Positions 44,174 through 56,762 of a stretch of DNA of 64,000 bases are shown piece after piece. The stretch spans positions 620,001 through 684,000 of the forward strand of contig WJXW01000001.1 of NCBI GenBank assembly GCA_015832175.1, read 5' to 3'. Numbering within the stretch: position 1 is the first letter of the stretch; the number at the start of each line of letters is the position of its first letter. Source of the stretch: Paraphaeosphaeria minitans (Eukaryota > Ascomycota > Dothideomycetes > Pleosporales > Didymosphaeriaceae). Both the position numbers and the translations under genes were made by a program. A model generated the notes under the pieces. That model was given only the letters and a program-made list of their open reading frames with translations. It ran no database searches and was not told the origin of the DNA.

Positions 44174-45538
44174 ATGTCTCTCTCCAACAAGCTCTCCATT
44201 TCCGACGTTGACGTCAAGGGCAAGCGCGTGCTCGTCCGCGTAAGTCACTCTTCCATTGTCCTGCAACCCCGAAGCAATTCAGTTCTGATCCCTCCTGCAG
44301 GTCGACTTCAACGTCCCCCTCGACGGTGACAAGATCACCAACAACCAGCGCATCGTTGGTGCTCTGCCCACCATCAAGTACGCCATCGAAAATGGCGCCA
44401 AAGCCGTCATCCTCATGTCCCATCTCGGCCGCCCAGACGGAAAGCCCAACCCGAAGTACAGTCTCAAGCCGGTAGTTCCCGAGCTCGAGAAGCTATTGGG
44501 CACGAAGGTCATCTTCACCGAGGACTGCGTCGGCAAGCAGGTCGAGGACACAGTTAATGGCGCAAGTGACGGTCAGGTGATCCTTTTGGAGAACCTGCGA
44601 TTCCACGCTGAGGAGGAGGGCAGCAGCAAGGATGCAGAGGGCAAGAAGGTCAAGGCGGATAAGGCGAAGGTCGACGAGTTCAGAAAGGGCTTGACGGCGT
44701 TGGGGGATGTGTACATCAGTGAGTGCATTCACATGCGATGCGAAGGAAGAATGGAAGCTAATCGGGAGCAGACGATGCGTTCGGTACTGCCCACCGTGCC
44801 CACAGCTCTATGGTCGGCGTCAATCTCCCCCAGAAGGCGTCCGGCTTCCTTGTCAAGAAGGAACTCGAGTACTTCGCCAAAGCGCTCGAGAACCCCGCGC
44901 GCCCCTTCCTCGCCATCCTCGGTGGCGCCAAGGTCTCCGACAAGATCCAGCTCATCGACAACCTCCTCGAGAAGGTCGATACCCTCATCATCTGCGGCGG
45001 CATGTCCTTCACCTTCAAGAAGACGCTCGAGAACGTGAAGATCGGAGACAGCCTGTTCGACGAGAACGGTGCCAAGACGGTCGGCGACCTGGTTGAGAAG
45101 GCGAAGAAGAACAATGTCAAGATTGTGCTGCCCGTTGACTACATCACTGCGGACAAGTTCAGCAAGGACGCGCAGACCGGTTACGCCGAGGACAAGGACG
45201 GCATTCCCGATGGCTGGATGGGTCTGGACTGCGGCGAGAAGTCGGTCAAGCTGTACAAGGAGGCCATCGACGAGGCGAAGACCATCCTCTGGAACGGCCC
45301 CGCAGGTGTCTTTGAGTTTGAGAAGTTCGCCAACGGCACCAAAGCTACCCTGGATGCTGCCGTTGCCGCAGCACAGAGCGGCAAGATTGTCATCATCGGC
45401 GGCGGTGACACTGCGACCGTGGCGGCTAAGTACGGTGTGGAGGACAAGCTTTCGCACGTGTCTACCGGCGGTGGTGCGTCGCTCGAGCTCCTCGAGGGCA
45501 AGGACCTGCCTGGTGTGTCGGCGCTGAGCAGTAAGTAA
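44174..45538 (+). CDS. PGK1: Phosphoglycerate kinase
   Basis: Glycolytic enzyme converting 1,3-bisphosphoglycerate and ADP to 3-phosphoglycerate and ATP. Exons: 44174-44239, 44301-44718, 44772-45538; 416 residues, the exact size of yeast PGK (416). Substrate site: [51 protein letters not shown], and after the second splice [18 protein letters not shown]. Hinge and nucleotide domain: [51 protein letters not shown], the ADP loop [18 protein letters not shown], and [15 protein letters not shown] followed by THE-loop-like [16 protein letters not shown]. Complete; no oddities. The three-exon layout with the first intron after VLVR is usual in filamentous fungi. Confidence 0.98.
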
Positions 45539-45810
45539 ATACCATGCTTGCTATGGAAGTGGATAGGCTCAGAATAAATCGTGAAGGGGTTTCTTCGAGG
45601 TTATGATATATGATTTCGGCTCTTCTCAAGCTCAATACAAGCGACTAGTACTTTTGACGTAGTCGATGCAAGTCCATGGTGTTGTGGGAGCTTTCAGCCC
45701 CGCTCCTCTCTATCTCCCGCGGTCGCAGTTCACCCCGTTTCATTCACATGTGTGATATCATGCGCATCAGCGTCGTAGCTTTCTAGTGATGTCCGCGCTC
45801 GTTCCGTTCT

Positions 45811-46214
45811 TCATTTCGTATGTCCCAGTTTCTTGAGCTCTTCCCTGTAACCCAGATGTCAGCCCAATTCCAGGATCGATGGCCTCGAACCCACTCACCT
45901 CAGCTGCACCGCAAACTCATCGCTCGTGTCATCGTCGTCCCAGCTCTCCTCCCAGAGATGTGTGTTTCCTCCAGGAATCTGCGTATCCTCCTCTGTCCAA
46001 TCTGCATTCGTCAGCGCACCATTCTTGAACCCATCCACTCCTTTCTCCCAGCTCATTCCGGGGCGTATGTACCTTCGGCAGGAAAGTCCTCGAACTCGTC
46101 GTCCTCCTCCAGCTGTGCGGCGGGCTTCTTCTCGGCGGCGGGCTCGCCGTTCTTGGACTTGTCGTCCGTGACGGCCTTAGTGGTGGCGGCGGAACCTTGC
46201 GCGGCTCCGGACAT
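45811..46214 (-). CDS. SEM1: SEM1/DSS1, 26S proteasome lid and TREX-2 subunit
   Basis: Small acidic intrinsically disordered protein that helps assemble the 19S lid and also acts in TREX-2 and with BRCA2-type recombination factors. Three exons: 46214-46073, 46001-45899, 45844-45811; 92 residues (yeast Sem1 is 89). Both introns are phase-consistent; unspliced, each exon hits a stop or loses sense. The assembled core is EDDEFEDFPAEDWTEEDTQ then HLWEESWDDDDTSDEFAVQL and the end REELKKLGHTK. This is the DSS1 signature: two acidic blocks each holding aromatic residues, then a C-terminal amphipathic helix. The Ala/Lys-rich N-terminus (about 30 residues) is variable in the family. Divergent from IML2. 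Confidence 0.95.
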
Positions 46215-46824
46215 GGTGGCGGTGGGTGGATGATGTTTCGGGGCGTGCAGATACAAGGCGGGCGGGGGTTTGCGTGAGCTTGGTGTTGATGCGATGCGGT
46301 TCTGATGGCGGCGGTGATCAACGCGGGCGCTGGTTGATAGCTTGGCGGGGTCACGTGTGGAAGAGGGTCCTAAGGTCCCAGGAGCTTATTAGGTACCCTG
46401 ACTACGAAGATATCCGATGGCCAACATTGAGCGCCCTGTGCAGATCAGGTTTGGAGCTAATAGCCCAAAAAGACCGATTCGAGCTTGAGCTTGCTTCTTT
46501 GTGCATCCCCATTTGGCTGCAACATTCTGCAAGCCATCCTCTTCGGGCGAGTAGTGATCGTCCGTCATTCCCGCCGCCTACCGTAGTTAGTCCGTGCTTC
46601 CCACACTGTAGTGACGTTTCGGCGCAAGCCAACGGAGATCCGGTGAGCGTAGGGGCGGCATGTAAGCGTGGGAAAAGGTCCACCAAGCTTTGTAGCTCTC
46701 TTGTGGACGTTAACTTTGTTCGGTCGCCAACACCTGCCGGTAGGTACCTATCTTACACTGCAATCTCACTCCGCCTTATCGTGCCCCTCGCCGTGTCCCG
46801 CGGAGAGGAACGAACGTGAGCACG
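46215..46824. other. Divergent intergenic region SEM1/IML2
   Basis: 610 bp; no defined element or gene. Confidence 0.45.
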
Positions 46825-49469
46825 ATGCTCAAGGTCGGCGGATGGCTGGGCGGCGCGAAGAACAAAATTGTACATGGCCAGACGAAAAGCCTGAATGCTC
46901 TCGATGAGCTTACACAGAGTGAGTGGCCCTAGATACAGTGTTGCGTGCGCGTTTAGCTAACCACCGCAGTCGAGGATGCGATGTCAGGTATGAGCATGTA
47001 CCGAATTAGGAACGATAATAATTAACAACATACGATCACAGCGGTCACCTATATCATGAACGACGATGTCGACGCCGCAGAAGCACATCTCAGCAAAGGC
47101 AGCTCGCCCTTCCATCAGGTACACTACGCTTCCGGCTATCACGCGGTCCTTCCTTGCGCAAGCCGAAACTCACACAGATATAGCTCGGAAAAGGCGTCGT
47201 GACATTCATGAGGGCTACTCTAGGTTTCGAGCAGGAAATCATGCGAGAAGGTCTGCCGCCGGCTCTCGAGGTCGCATGGACGAGGCTGACATCTTGCCCC
47301 AGCTTCCGAGCAACTGTCTAATGCAGAAGCCTCCGCATACGAGAACCAGCGGCGCGCTCACCGCAACCCCAGCTCGTACCAGTCGCCCATATATCCTGCT
47401 GGAACCGAATACGCGGTGTGCCTGGCTGAGGCGCAGTTGATGAGCGCAATCGTGGGCGTGATGAACGAAAGCCTGACGGAGGCTATCAAGAGCTTCTATA
47501 AGCTGCGCAAGGCATACCTCACATTGGAAGGGGTGTTGGATGCGGAGAAGAAGTTCTTGAAGGAGAGGAGCACGAGTAGTTTGGGTTCGACGAGCTCGAC
47601 GAGCTTGAATGAATCGTCGAGACCTGCTTCTAAAGCATCCTCTAAAACTGGGAGTCCACTTGTTGGAGCATCTCTTGCGCCGGAGAAGACTGTTGCTGGT
47701 GGTTCGGGCATAGAGGGTGTTGTCAAGGGTGAGGAGATCCCAAAACAGGCACCAATATCAGCAGAGAAAGAGAAGGGCAGAGCAGGCAAAGATGACGATG
47801 ACGATGATTTCGACTTCCTCGATGCGGACGAAGAGCACACAGATGTGGAAACCCCAATGGAGTATTTGGGTCACTTGAATGTGCCAGTGGAGAACGGACA
47901 GACAGTAGAGCTGAACAGCACCGAAAAAGAAGTGGATATTGGGGCAAGCTCAGCGAGGAATCTGCCCTCTGCGGATGGAAATCTGGACACATCTGTCCCA
48001 GATGCTATCAAAGAATTTGAACAACTGACCTTGTCGGAGACTGTGAAGGCAAATCAAGACGTTGCGCTCTTTGGCGACCACCCCGTTGATCTCTTCATCA
48101 TTTCCGGCTCAAACTTCTGCTTCGGTACGTCCTACAAGTCCACCTGACGACACAGACTAACATTCTCCAGGTATCCTTCTTCTCATGATTTCCATGGTTC
48201 CACCAGCGTTTTCGACTCTCTTGAAGATCGTCGGCTTCAAAGGCGACCGGGAACGTGGCATCCAGATGCTGTGGCAAGCGACCAAGTTCCACAACATCCA
48301 CGGTGCCATGGCCGGTCTCGTGTTGTTCATGTACTACCAAGGTATCATCGGCTTCTGCGACGTGATCCCCCGGACAGGCGAGGGCTCGTACCCACGCGAG
48401 CGGTGCCAGGCGTTGCTGGCCGAGATGCGAAAGCGCTATCCGGAAAGCCACCTTTGGCTCCTCGAAGAAGCACGCATGCTCGCGTCGGAAAAGAAGCTCG
48501 AGGAATCCGTCGCCTTCGCCGCCAACACCAAGGTTTCCAAAGTGCAGCAACTCGAGGCCCTAGGCTGGTTCGAACGCGCCCTGCACACCATGTACATGCA
48601 CGACTACGAAGCCACCTCGGCCGCCTTCCTCAAATGCATCACCCTCAACAACTGGAGCCACGGCCTCTACTACTACATCTGCGGCGCATGCCACGTCGAG
48701 CTCTACCGGCGCGACAAGGCCTCGGCCCCAGACGTCGCCAAAGTACACGCCGCCAAAGCCGTGGAGCACTTCCAGCGCGTCGCCGCCAACACGGGCAAAA
48801 AGCGCTTCATGGCGCGCCAGCTCCCCTTCGACGTCTTCGTCAACCGCAAGATCGCCAAGTGGGAGGACCGCGCCAAGGAGTGGAAGTGCGACCTGATCGA
48901 CGCCATCGGCGTCTCGCCCCTCGAGGAGATCATCTACTTCTGGAACGGCTACAAGCGCATGCGGGAGCACCACCTCGACGCCTCCCTCGCGAACCTCGCC
49001 TGGAGCGAGAGCGACCGGAATCCGCACTGGGCGCGGGAATCGCTCGACGAAAAGGCCATCCTCGCGCTGCTCCGCGCAGCGTGTCTGCGGAGCAAGGGCG
49101 AGACGGGTGCGGCCAAGGAGGTCCTGACCAGGGACATCATCGCGCATGACCGGACGCTGTTCCGGGGCGCGGGCAGGGACTCGTGGACGGCGCCGTGCGC
49201 GCGGTACGAGATGGCGGCTAGCATCTGGCGGGAGGCGGATGCGGACGGGCGGCCGGAGACGCACAGGGAGATGTTGGAGGAGTGCAAGAAGTATCTGATC
49301 GAGGTCAGTGGGTGGGAGAGCTACGATTTGGATGCGAGGTAAGTCTCTTCGATGGGAGGGAGGGAGGAGGGGTGGATGGAGTGGGGATTTGCGCTAACGC
49401 GGTTACAGGATCGGGATGAAGGTAACAACAGCAAAGAACACGCTTCGAAGGTACGGCATCGAGCTTTAG
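46825..49469 (+). CDS. IML2: IML2 family protein (outer mitochondrial membrane/lipid-droplet TPR protein)
   Basis: IML2/TTC39 family (DUF3808), which in yeast helps clear inclusion bodies and is found at mitochondria or lipid droplets. Seven exons: 46825-46918, 46970-46987 (18 nt), 47042-47118, 47184-47250, 47303-48124, 48171-49338, 49409-49469; 768 residues, with phase checked at all six junctions. Splicing gives the family N-terminus [35 protein letters not shown], then [76 protein letters not shown] low-complexity acidic Ser/Thr/Asp linker covers about residues 190-350. The C-terminal half is helical TPR-like ([76 protein letters not shown]). The end LRRYGIEL needs the last splice. Confidence 0.93.
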
Positions 49470-50125
49470 GGGCCTCGCTGTGTGTCCCCGGTCTGTTGGA
49501 AGCCTGGCACGGGATTCCGCTGCAGTGCGATGCATCGACGGGTGGGCGCTTCAGGGCGAGCTGTTCACGTAGAAGACGTTGTCCGTGGCCGCAGGGCGTC
49601 TCAATGCACGATTCACGACCTCTCCGGCGCAGCAGACCAGCGTGTACAAACTGGACGTGCCTCGCAAAAGCAAAAGACGCTGATACATGTAACCATCCCG
49701 CCTTCACCCACGCTACCTTCGTACACGCGCCATACGTATATGTCAAGATACGCATCGAACAACGACTAGACCTAGCTTCCGTATCCACCTCAGCCACGTG
49801 ACACGCTCCTGCCCAGGTGATGCACCAACACCAACATCATCCCATCGCCTCCCCTCCCAGTCCAATCTAGACCACGAAGCTTACCACGCACCTCCCCCCG
49901 CATCCCAAAATAGCAACTAAACCTGCAGCGGCATCCGGATAGTGCTGCGGGGAGCGAACCACAAGGATCTGCACGAGTGCTCACGCCAGGCCTGTCGTTT
50001 GTTCGACGGGAGAGGGCAGACTATGCAGACACGCATGGCAGGGTTCCAGAGGTTACGATGGAAATGGTCTCGGGGATGTGAGCTGCGGGAGGAGAAGTAC
50101 GTTGGAGCACGGTCGGGGAGGGTAG

Positions 50126-50187
50126 TGAGTGGTGTGAGAGTGCGCTAGGGTTGGGGAAAGTATTGAGTGGTGTGAGAGTGCGCTAGG
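50126..50187. repeat. 24-bp direct repeat
   Basis: TGAGTGGTGTGAGAGTGCGC followed by TAGG occurs at 50126-50149 and again at 50164-50187, 38 bp apart, identical. No function evident. Confidence 0.9.
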
Positions 50188-52375
50188 TAGGTACAGTACA
50201 TACCTAGCGGACTAAGAGGCGTTTGACACACGGGGAGGCTGGATGGTGTGGATTGTGGTGGAGGAGACTGCGGGTTGGTATCTACTCCACAGGTGCAGTG
50301 TAAGTATACTGTAGTGGGGATGTTGAATAGATAGATAGATAGTCGGCGCATGGCTGTGGGGAAGGAGGTAGGTACGGTATCGATAGTCTAGCGCCAGGCC
50401 AAGACTTTGAGTGCTGCGTGTAACCACGGGGTCTACGCGGGCCGACTGTACCTACGTCTTTGGCCTGGGCGGTAGATGCACAGTACTCAATCGTCGAGCG
50501 GTGATCATCAGGGGCATTCCGCCCAGTAGGATTACGTCAATGTGTGGTCGAGAGACGTTCAAAATGCTACCTTGGAATTAAACAAGCGGCATGCCCCTCG
50601 GCAATAAATCCGATCAGATTGCATGGTGTCCATGTAGGCAGATGGGGTTTTAACGGCTCAAGAACAGAACATGGCCAGAGAAGCCTGAGTGGTGGAAAGT
50701 GCGTGTAACCCATCTATGCCTTGACGACGTTGTGCAGCAGTGCGCTGTAGGTATTTAGCCAGGGCGGCCGCCAACGCCGGAAAGGTAGCACAGGTTCCGA
50801 GAGTCGCTGTGACGACCAAGTAGATGTAGTATTGCACTGATTTGAAGACCAGCGATGTACGTTCCCTATCCGCCGGCTTCGTGGGAGTCTATTCTTGGAT
50901 GCGCCCGTTGGCAGTTGCGTCTTGTCTGCTCTTTTACCGGATACGCCTCTACCCGTTCCGAGCCATGCTTCAACGTCCGGATTGGTGGTAGGTAGGGATT
51001 GTTTCTGTGAGTAATCCGCCCAGTTGGGTAGGCCGAACAGTCAAGAGATGTGAGATGAAGGTGCTATGTAGGTACTGGTTGGGATGCGAAACAGTCAGGA
51101 CGAGTGAGGTTGAAAGTATACCTATGCAAATTTCACGCGGCGCCGCATTGATAGTCTATGGTGGGCACTTGCTCCTGCTTCTTTTTGATGCATTCCACGG
51201 GATTGCACCTGGCACGGACGAGGAGGCGAGAGACAATTGCGCAAGACAAGACGTCAAGACTCTGTGATGGGCATTTTCCAAGCAAACATGCCAAAGTTAG
51301 CCATGGTATGCGGTCCGCGAGAATGGCGTGGCCTATGGCACATGGCACATGGCCTATGGCATATGCATAGTGAGGCTGCTAATCGCCCTGAAGGCGAAAC
51401 TGCCCACGTTTAACGGTGGGCCCTAGGCGATGCCGATCAACCAGTGGAGCTCCCCTGTGAATCCGATGCAGCTTCGACAAAGGGCCGTCGTGCAGCGGGG
51501 CGTGGATGGGATGCAGGCTGTTTGCTGTGGATAGACACGCAGGAACACGGAGCAGATGCACGTCAGCCAACAACAGGCGAGCAAGTCCGTTTACCGGCAG
51601 CAGCTGACGACTCGAATGTCTCTGGAGGTTGGTTTGACATGGCACGGAGCGGCACGGGGGTTGGAGATTGTCGGTTGTCTGTTGGCCGTGCTCGTGCTCG
51701 TGCTCGTACCAGATGCGTGAACGTGCTGCACTATAGGATGTGCCGGGGACGGGCAGGCCTCGCAAGCTTCAATCAATAATGGTAGAATGATATGCACTGT
51801 GCAGCAGCCCACGACGTCGGCTGCGACCGGGACTGACCGACACGGACGGATTATTTCAGAGAGCCAGAGCAGGGGAAGGTCCCGGGTGTGCCATAGACAT
51901 CTGGCGGCTCGCATACAAGACTGCGTTGGGCCGAGGGCACCAGCGAGAGGGCGGGCTTAGGGGAAGACTGTGATGTGCTCTTGGAAAGGTAGGCAGATGG
52001 ATCATGGAGCCTGGTATCAACCGTGGAACATGCAGACGGCGTTGCTGTGACGGACAAGTGGATGGGCATGTGCCTGGCCTCGCGCGGAACAACGGGCGCC
52101 AGGCACACTGAGCAAGCACTATGGGTTTAGCACGCAGGACAGAGCTTTTTTTTTATTTTTCAAGCACCCAGCGGCTCCCTCGGCGAAGGTGGAACCGCAG
52201 CCGACCGACTGCGGCCGTCATTGCTCGGGTGTCTAGAGGCACTTCAGAAATTTCTCGTTCCCCTCTCTCGTCGTGTGCACTTGCTAAGCTATTCTCCGCC
52301 CACACTGCACGTCCAAAATCCACGGCGACCCTCGACGACGCCTGTTCCTGCGCCCGCTCGAGTCGTCTCTTCGCT

Positions 52376-52669
52376 GTCGTCGTCGTCGTCGTCGTCTTCC
52401 CCCGCTGCCTGTCAGCCCGCCGTTTGGCCAGCCCAATTGCTGTGCCCTCACCTGCGTGCCTGCACCCGTACACGCACACGGCCGCTCCCTATATTCCCTC
52501 GGTAGCAGCCCGCCCTGCGCTCTGCAGCGACATACACTTGCCTGCTGCCTGCCTGCTGTCACCTCGAGCTCTGCACCCGTGTCAGCACCCCTCCAGGTCA
52601 GTTCCCGCATCATCGCCGCCGCTGGCGCACGCCTGCTGCCTCGCCACCACCACCACCACCACCACCACC
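52376..52669. repeat. Two trinucleotide microsatellites
   Basis: Seven GTC units at 52376-52396 and about eight to nine CCA units at 52644-52669, both in the CT-rich region upstream of the La-domain gene. They create apparent poly-Val/poly-Thr open frames that I do not regard as coding. Confidence 0.9.
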
Positions 52670-53237
52670 TCCAAGTCCAGCGCCGCCCAACGGTGACGCC
52701 CAGCTGCGGCACAGGCCTTGCACACGTACAACTGCACCCCCTGCTCTGCCCCTACGTCACGGCTGTAGCTCCCACACTGCTGCAAGTCACCTTTGTGGAG
52801 CATTTTGTCCGCGACTTGCATTGTTTTTGACTATTTTATGAGCACCCTCGTGGAGCTACGCTAGTCGCGAGCATATCTTCCCTACCCTGAACTTGACAAG
52901 CTGACTGTCCAACAGCTCTGTGCAGCTGCGTCTCGGATATCCTGCCCACTTTCAGGCGTCCCTCGCACGTAGAACCTGCGACCGGAAAGACTCGCTCAGC
53001 ACGACACGTCGATTGCGCCGCGTCGCCGCACACTCCGTCTACTGCTTGACCACCGAACAAAAGGCCTTGGTGAATCATCGAATCAGGACGTACGGAGAGG
53101 TGGAGCATTGAACCTCTCCGGACATAAAGGCGCCCGCACCTGCACTGGCTGTCCTTGCAGTGCTCCCGCCAGGGACTACGAGCGCGAAAACATCTTCGAG
53201 CGATTCTCAAGACATCCACAGTTCTCATCAGAACATC

Positions 53238-55860
53238 ATGGCAACCACGGCGAATTCTCGCACGAACAGCGACGCTGCCTCGGTGCCATTTTCTTACGCA
53301 CAAGCCGCCAAAGGTCTGGTGGCCGCACCAGGCTCGTCTACCAGCAAAGCCTCCTCGTCAGGCGCTGTCACACCTGCCAAAGACTCACAGTCAGCGAGCA
53401 CGTCTGCCGCAACAGTCATGAGCTGGGCCGAAGATGCCGAGGGCAACGAATCCCGCCCCGAAAACACCGAGGGCTCGAACGAGTCACGTACCTTGAACAC
53501 AAAATCTGCTGCAGCGCCCAGTGAATTGACGGCGGCCGCATTAGCATCTCCCGAGATTGGAGCATCGACTGCCTCCACTGTCACCAAGGACGACGATGTC
53601 TCGTCGATTCCGAACACGTCTTCGGATTCAACGTGGGAGAACAAGTCGCAGGCGTCAACCTCGGTTGACAAGTCGACCGAGCCAAGCGAGAAATCATCGC
53701 AGAAGGGCAAAGGAAAGAAGCGAGAGCAGGCACCCGCAAAACCCCTTCAGGAGGCCCCTCTACCTGCTGTCAACGTCTGGCAGCAACGAGCTGAGCTACG
53801 AAAGCCGGCGAAGCCAGCTACGGCCGCTGCATCTTCCAACGGTTCTGTAAATGGAACCTCTGCATCCAAGCAGTCCAAGGATGTAGAAAACAGAGTTGCT
53901 GCAAACGAGGTCAAGACGCGGGGCGTCGAGGAAGAACGAGTTAACCCGGTTCGACAAGAATCAAAGGAGGCCGATTCCCACAAGGCTAGGAAGAACACGA
54001 GGGCTCGACCCCAAGAGAGGGATGCGAGAGAAGCACCCGGCGTTGTTTCGCTGCCACCCGAGCGTGATCAGGAATCTTGGCCGACAATGGACGCCGCGAC
54101 CGCAATCGACGAAGATCGCAAGAAGGCTCTGGAAAAGACCGAGAAATCGGACAAGGAGCGCAAGGAGAGTGCTGGGGCCAAGTCCAAGGGACAGTGGGTG
54201 AAAGTCCCCTTCGTCCCGAGCGTCAATTTCAACACGCCTCTGCCCAGCAGCGGAGCCCGTAGAGGTGGACGTGGTCCAGCGCGGGGTGGAGCACAGAATG
54301 GCGGTCGTGCTGGTCTCAGCACAAGTGGCCCTGAAAAGGATACCTCATCGCCTGCCGCCACCGCTAACGGTGATCTACCGAGGCGTGGCCGGCCAGATGT
54401 GCCAATTCGCGAGACATCTCCCAAGGCCAAGCGTACTGCTAGCGCCAGCTCTCTTGCTACCAAAGACAAGGCTGCCCAGCTCAATGGGGAGAAGTCAAAG
54501 TCTACGCCGGCCGAGATTGATTCTCAGTCGAAAGAAAATGGTGTGTTGCCTGAGGAACAGAACAACGTCTCTGGACCAAACGGGCATACCACTTTCCCGC
54601 GGCAATACCCTTCTAATCGCCCAAGCAAGGGCAAGAGGACCGAGTGGTCAGGCCCAGACAGGAGAAGGGAAGGTGACTCAAGCGCCCCTCCCAAGGAGAA
54701 CGGCGTGTCGACCGACCGCGCTTCTGCATCAACCCAAACGGATGGCCCAGAGGACGCAGAGCGTCGGACGTTTCCAGAAGGTCAGGCACCTTTCCAGTCG
54801 AAGCGGGGTGCCGGTGACCGGTATGGTTCCTACAACAGCCGCGAACGCCGTGGTGGCCGTGGTGGTGGTCGGGGAGGCAACTTCTCGAATGGACACCAGT
54901 TCCCGAATGGCCACATCAAGTCCTCTTCTACGTACCCTGGACCAATGTCTCCTACCGCTTTCAACCCGGAGCAGAGCCCTTACTTCCCGCAGTCGAGGTA
55001 CCGGAACGGCCCGCGTTCGCAATCCGTCACGAATGAGAACACGTTCCGCATGCCTGGCCAATTCGGTGGTCCTCCACAGATGCCTCCCATCAACACATAC
55101 ATGGGCGGAAATGGATATGACTACCCGATGATGCAACCCATGAGCGCCGCACCGTTTGGCCAGTTCGGAATGGATCACTTTGCGATGTTTTCCATGGTCA
55201 CTACTCAACTGTAAGTCTGTCCCGCATCATTTCTATATCCTCACTAATTCCCACAGCGAGTACTACTTCTCGTTGGACAATTTGTGCAAAGACATGTACC
55301 TACGCAAGCACATGGACTCGAAAGGTTTCGTTTTTCTGAGCTTCATCGCCGATTTTAACCGGATAAAGCATCTGACCACTGATCTGGAGCTGGTCAAGCT
55401 TGTATGCTACCAATCGCGTGCGATTGAGTTCCGTGTTGGCCATGACGGAAAGGACAGGCTACGTGCACGGGAGAACTGGCAGCAGTGGGTTATGCCAGTC
55501 GAGGAGCGAGACCCTTCGGCGCAGAATGAGGGCCCGGAGGAGTTGTATAACCCACCCATCCCTCACCCGAATGGGTTCGATCCCAATGGTAATCCGAGGT
55601 ATCCTGACATGTCTACACCGTCGCCATCAGCCCCGGGCGCGTATGGCACCGAAGGACCTCATCCCACGGCGAACGGATTCCACCCTGGTGCCCCGCAGCA
55701 TCTAACAAGCGAGAGCGTGCCCAACGGTGTGAACGCTGAGCATGTCAACGGCGACGCCATTTCGAATGGCCAACACACCGACGATTCCATAAAGGCTGTG
55801 AGTGTTGAACCCAATTTCTTTTTCAATGAGCAGATCGAATCTTTTTCCGTCATCGTCTGA
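53238..55860 (+). CDS. La-domain RNA-binding protein, LARP1/SLF1-like
   Basis: La-motif protein of the LARP1/Slf1/Sro9 type, which binds mRNAs and supports translation and stability. Exon 1 is 53238-55210, exon 2 is 55257-55860; the 46-nt intron joins CT to C and rebuilds the La motif TTQLEYYFSLDNLCKDMYLRKHM. 858 residues. The start at MATTANSRTNS is preferred; an upstream ATG-less extension is open. Residues 1-650 are disordered, rich in Ser, Thr, Pro, Lys and Glu, with SYAQAAKG near the start (the family's PABP-linked block), two RGG regions (GARRGGRGPARGG at about 345 and RRGGRGGGRGGNF at about 540). The La motif is about residues 655-735 (GFVFLSFIADFNRIKHLTTDLELVKLVCYQS), followed by a DPSAQNEGPEE region. 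The end SVEPNFFFNEQIESFSVIV lacks the longer tail of some relatives. Confidence 0.9.
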
Positions 55861-55916
55861 AAGCACGACAATTTCCAGATGCCAGCTTTGCCCCCTCCGT
55901 CCAACTGTTTCATTTT

Positions 55917-56638
55917 CTAATACTTTACAGTAGGAACGACGTTGGGGTTGAGTCCGAAGAACTGGTCGGCCGACGTCGATTCGTCATCGAGGTAGGCACG
56001 AGTCAATGAGATTGGAACTTTGAGACTGTGTGCTGACGTATGCCAGCGTTGATAGCAAAATTCAAGTTCAATCTCCGCGAACTTCAAACCCTTTTTCATC
56101 AAGCTCATCGATAACTTGTTCTGAGTACTGGGTGAAAGCCAATGATGCGCCTGTCGATATTGCTCTTCCTGGTTGTTGCCACGAATCCTCTTATGTTCTT
56201 GGACCGAAACGCACTATGCAAGCGCCAAAAAGTCTGCATGCGGTGACTGCTCTTTTGACATGAGCGTGCTATACCAATTTTGGTTTTATTTCTTCGCCCG
56301 TAATTTCTATACTTGCATCTACGAAGAATTTTTTTGCCTTGGCCTGCGGAGATTCGCACAACAAGTTGTCGGAAATCGGACGTCGTTCGTGACGTAGTGG
56401 CATCATGGTCGGAGAGCGTGGCCCTTCGAAAGTGTTGAGGTGGTAAGAGCCACCCTCGACAGTTTGTTTATCAACACAACTAACTCCGCACCTTTTGTAG
56501 ACACTTGTCTTCTGCCACACTCAACTCTCGCTCGGACCGCACAACCTCTATTCTTCCAAACTTAATTATACCGTTACTTCTTGTCGAGCTCCCAGTATCG
56601 CCGTGGCGGACAAATGGTGGAATTTTGGGAGTAAGCAT
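55917..56638 (-). CDS. Possible small three-exon protein, unknown
   Basis: Tentative. Reading minus from ATG 56638: 49 codons (MLTPKIPPFVRHGDTGSS..., hydrophilic) to 56492; then a phase-0 GT-AG gap of 37 nt or, with a donor 27 nt earlier, 64 nt. Next an exon starts at GGSYHLNTFEGPRSP and ends KPKL near 56270. A 61-nt phase-0 intron (donor GTATAG, acceptor CATAG) follows, and a last exon (about 56209-55917) ends FFGLNPNVVPTVKY. About 200 residues, charged, no domain recognised. Other minus frames in the same place are also fairly open, so this may be chance or a decayed gene. The first intron is unusually short if the near donor is used. Confidence 0.3.
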
Positions 56639-56762
56639 AGCAGTCCTCTCAAATTCACGCTGTATTAACTTATATCCTGGACAGCCTGATAGCCGTCATA
56701 GCCAACGGGCTCTTTCAAGGCGTCTTCCTGTTCTTTCTTGCGTCGTGCCAGTGTCTTTTTGG

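Larger units (their letters stand above)
49470..53237. other. Long intergenic region and leader of the La-domain gene
   Basis: Nearly 3.8 kb with no supported gene. It holds a 24-bp direct repeat (50126-50149 and 50164-50187), GATA microsatellites near 50330, and a CT-rich 1.1-kb stretch (52140-53237) with GTC (52376-52396) and CCA (52644-52669) runs that looks like a long 5' leader/promoter of the next gene. Open frames there are compositional. Confidence 0.5.

Noticed and set aside
48271..49264. Long frames on both strands (292 and 234 codons)
   Set aside because: Shadows of the GC-rich C-terminal exon of IML2; Arg/Pro-rich with no domain.
52121..52696. 192-codon plus-strand open frame with poly-Val and poly-Thr
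   Set aside because: Explained by GTC and CCA trinucleotide runs in a CT-rich leader; three frames and both strands are open there, and there is no domain or intron logic.
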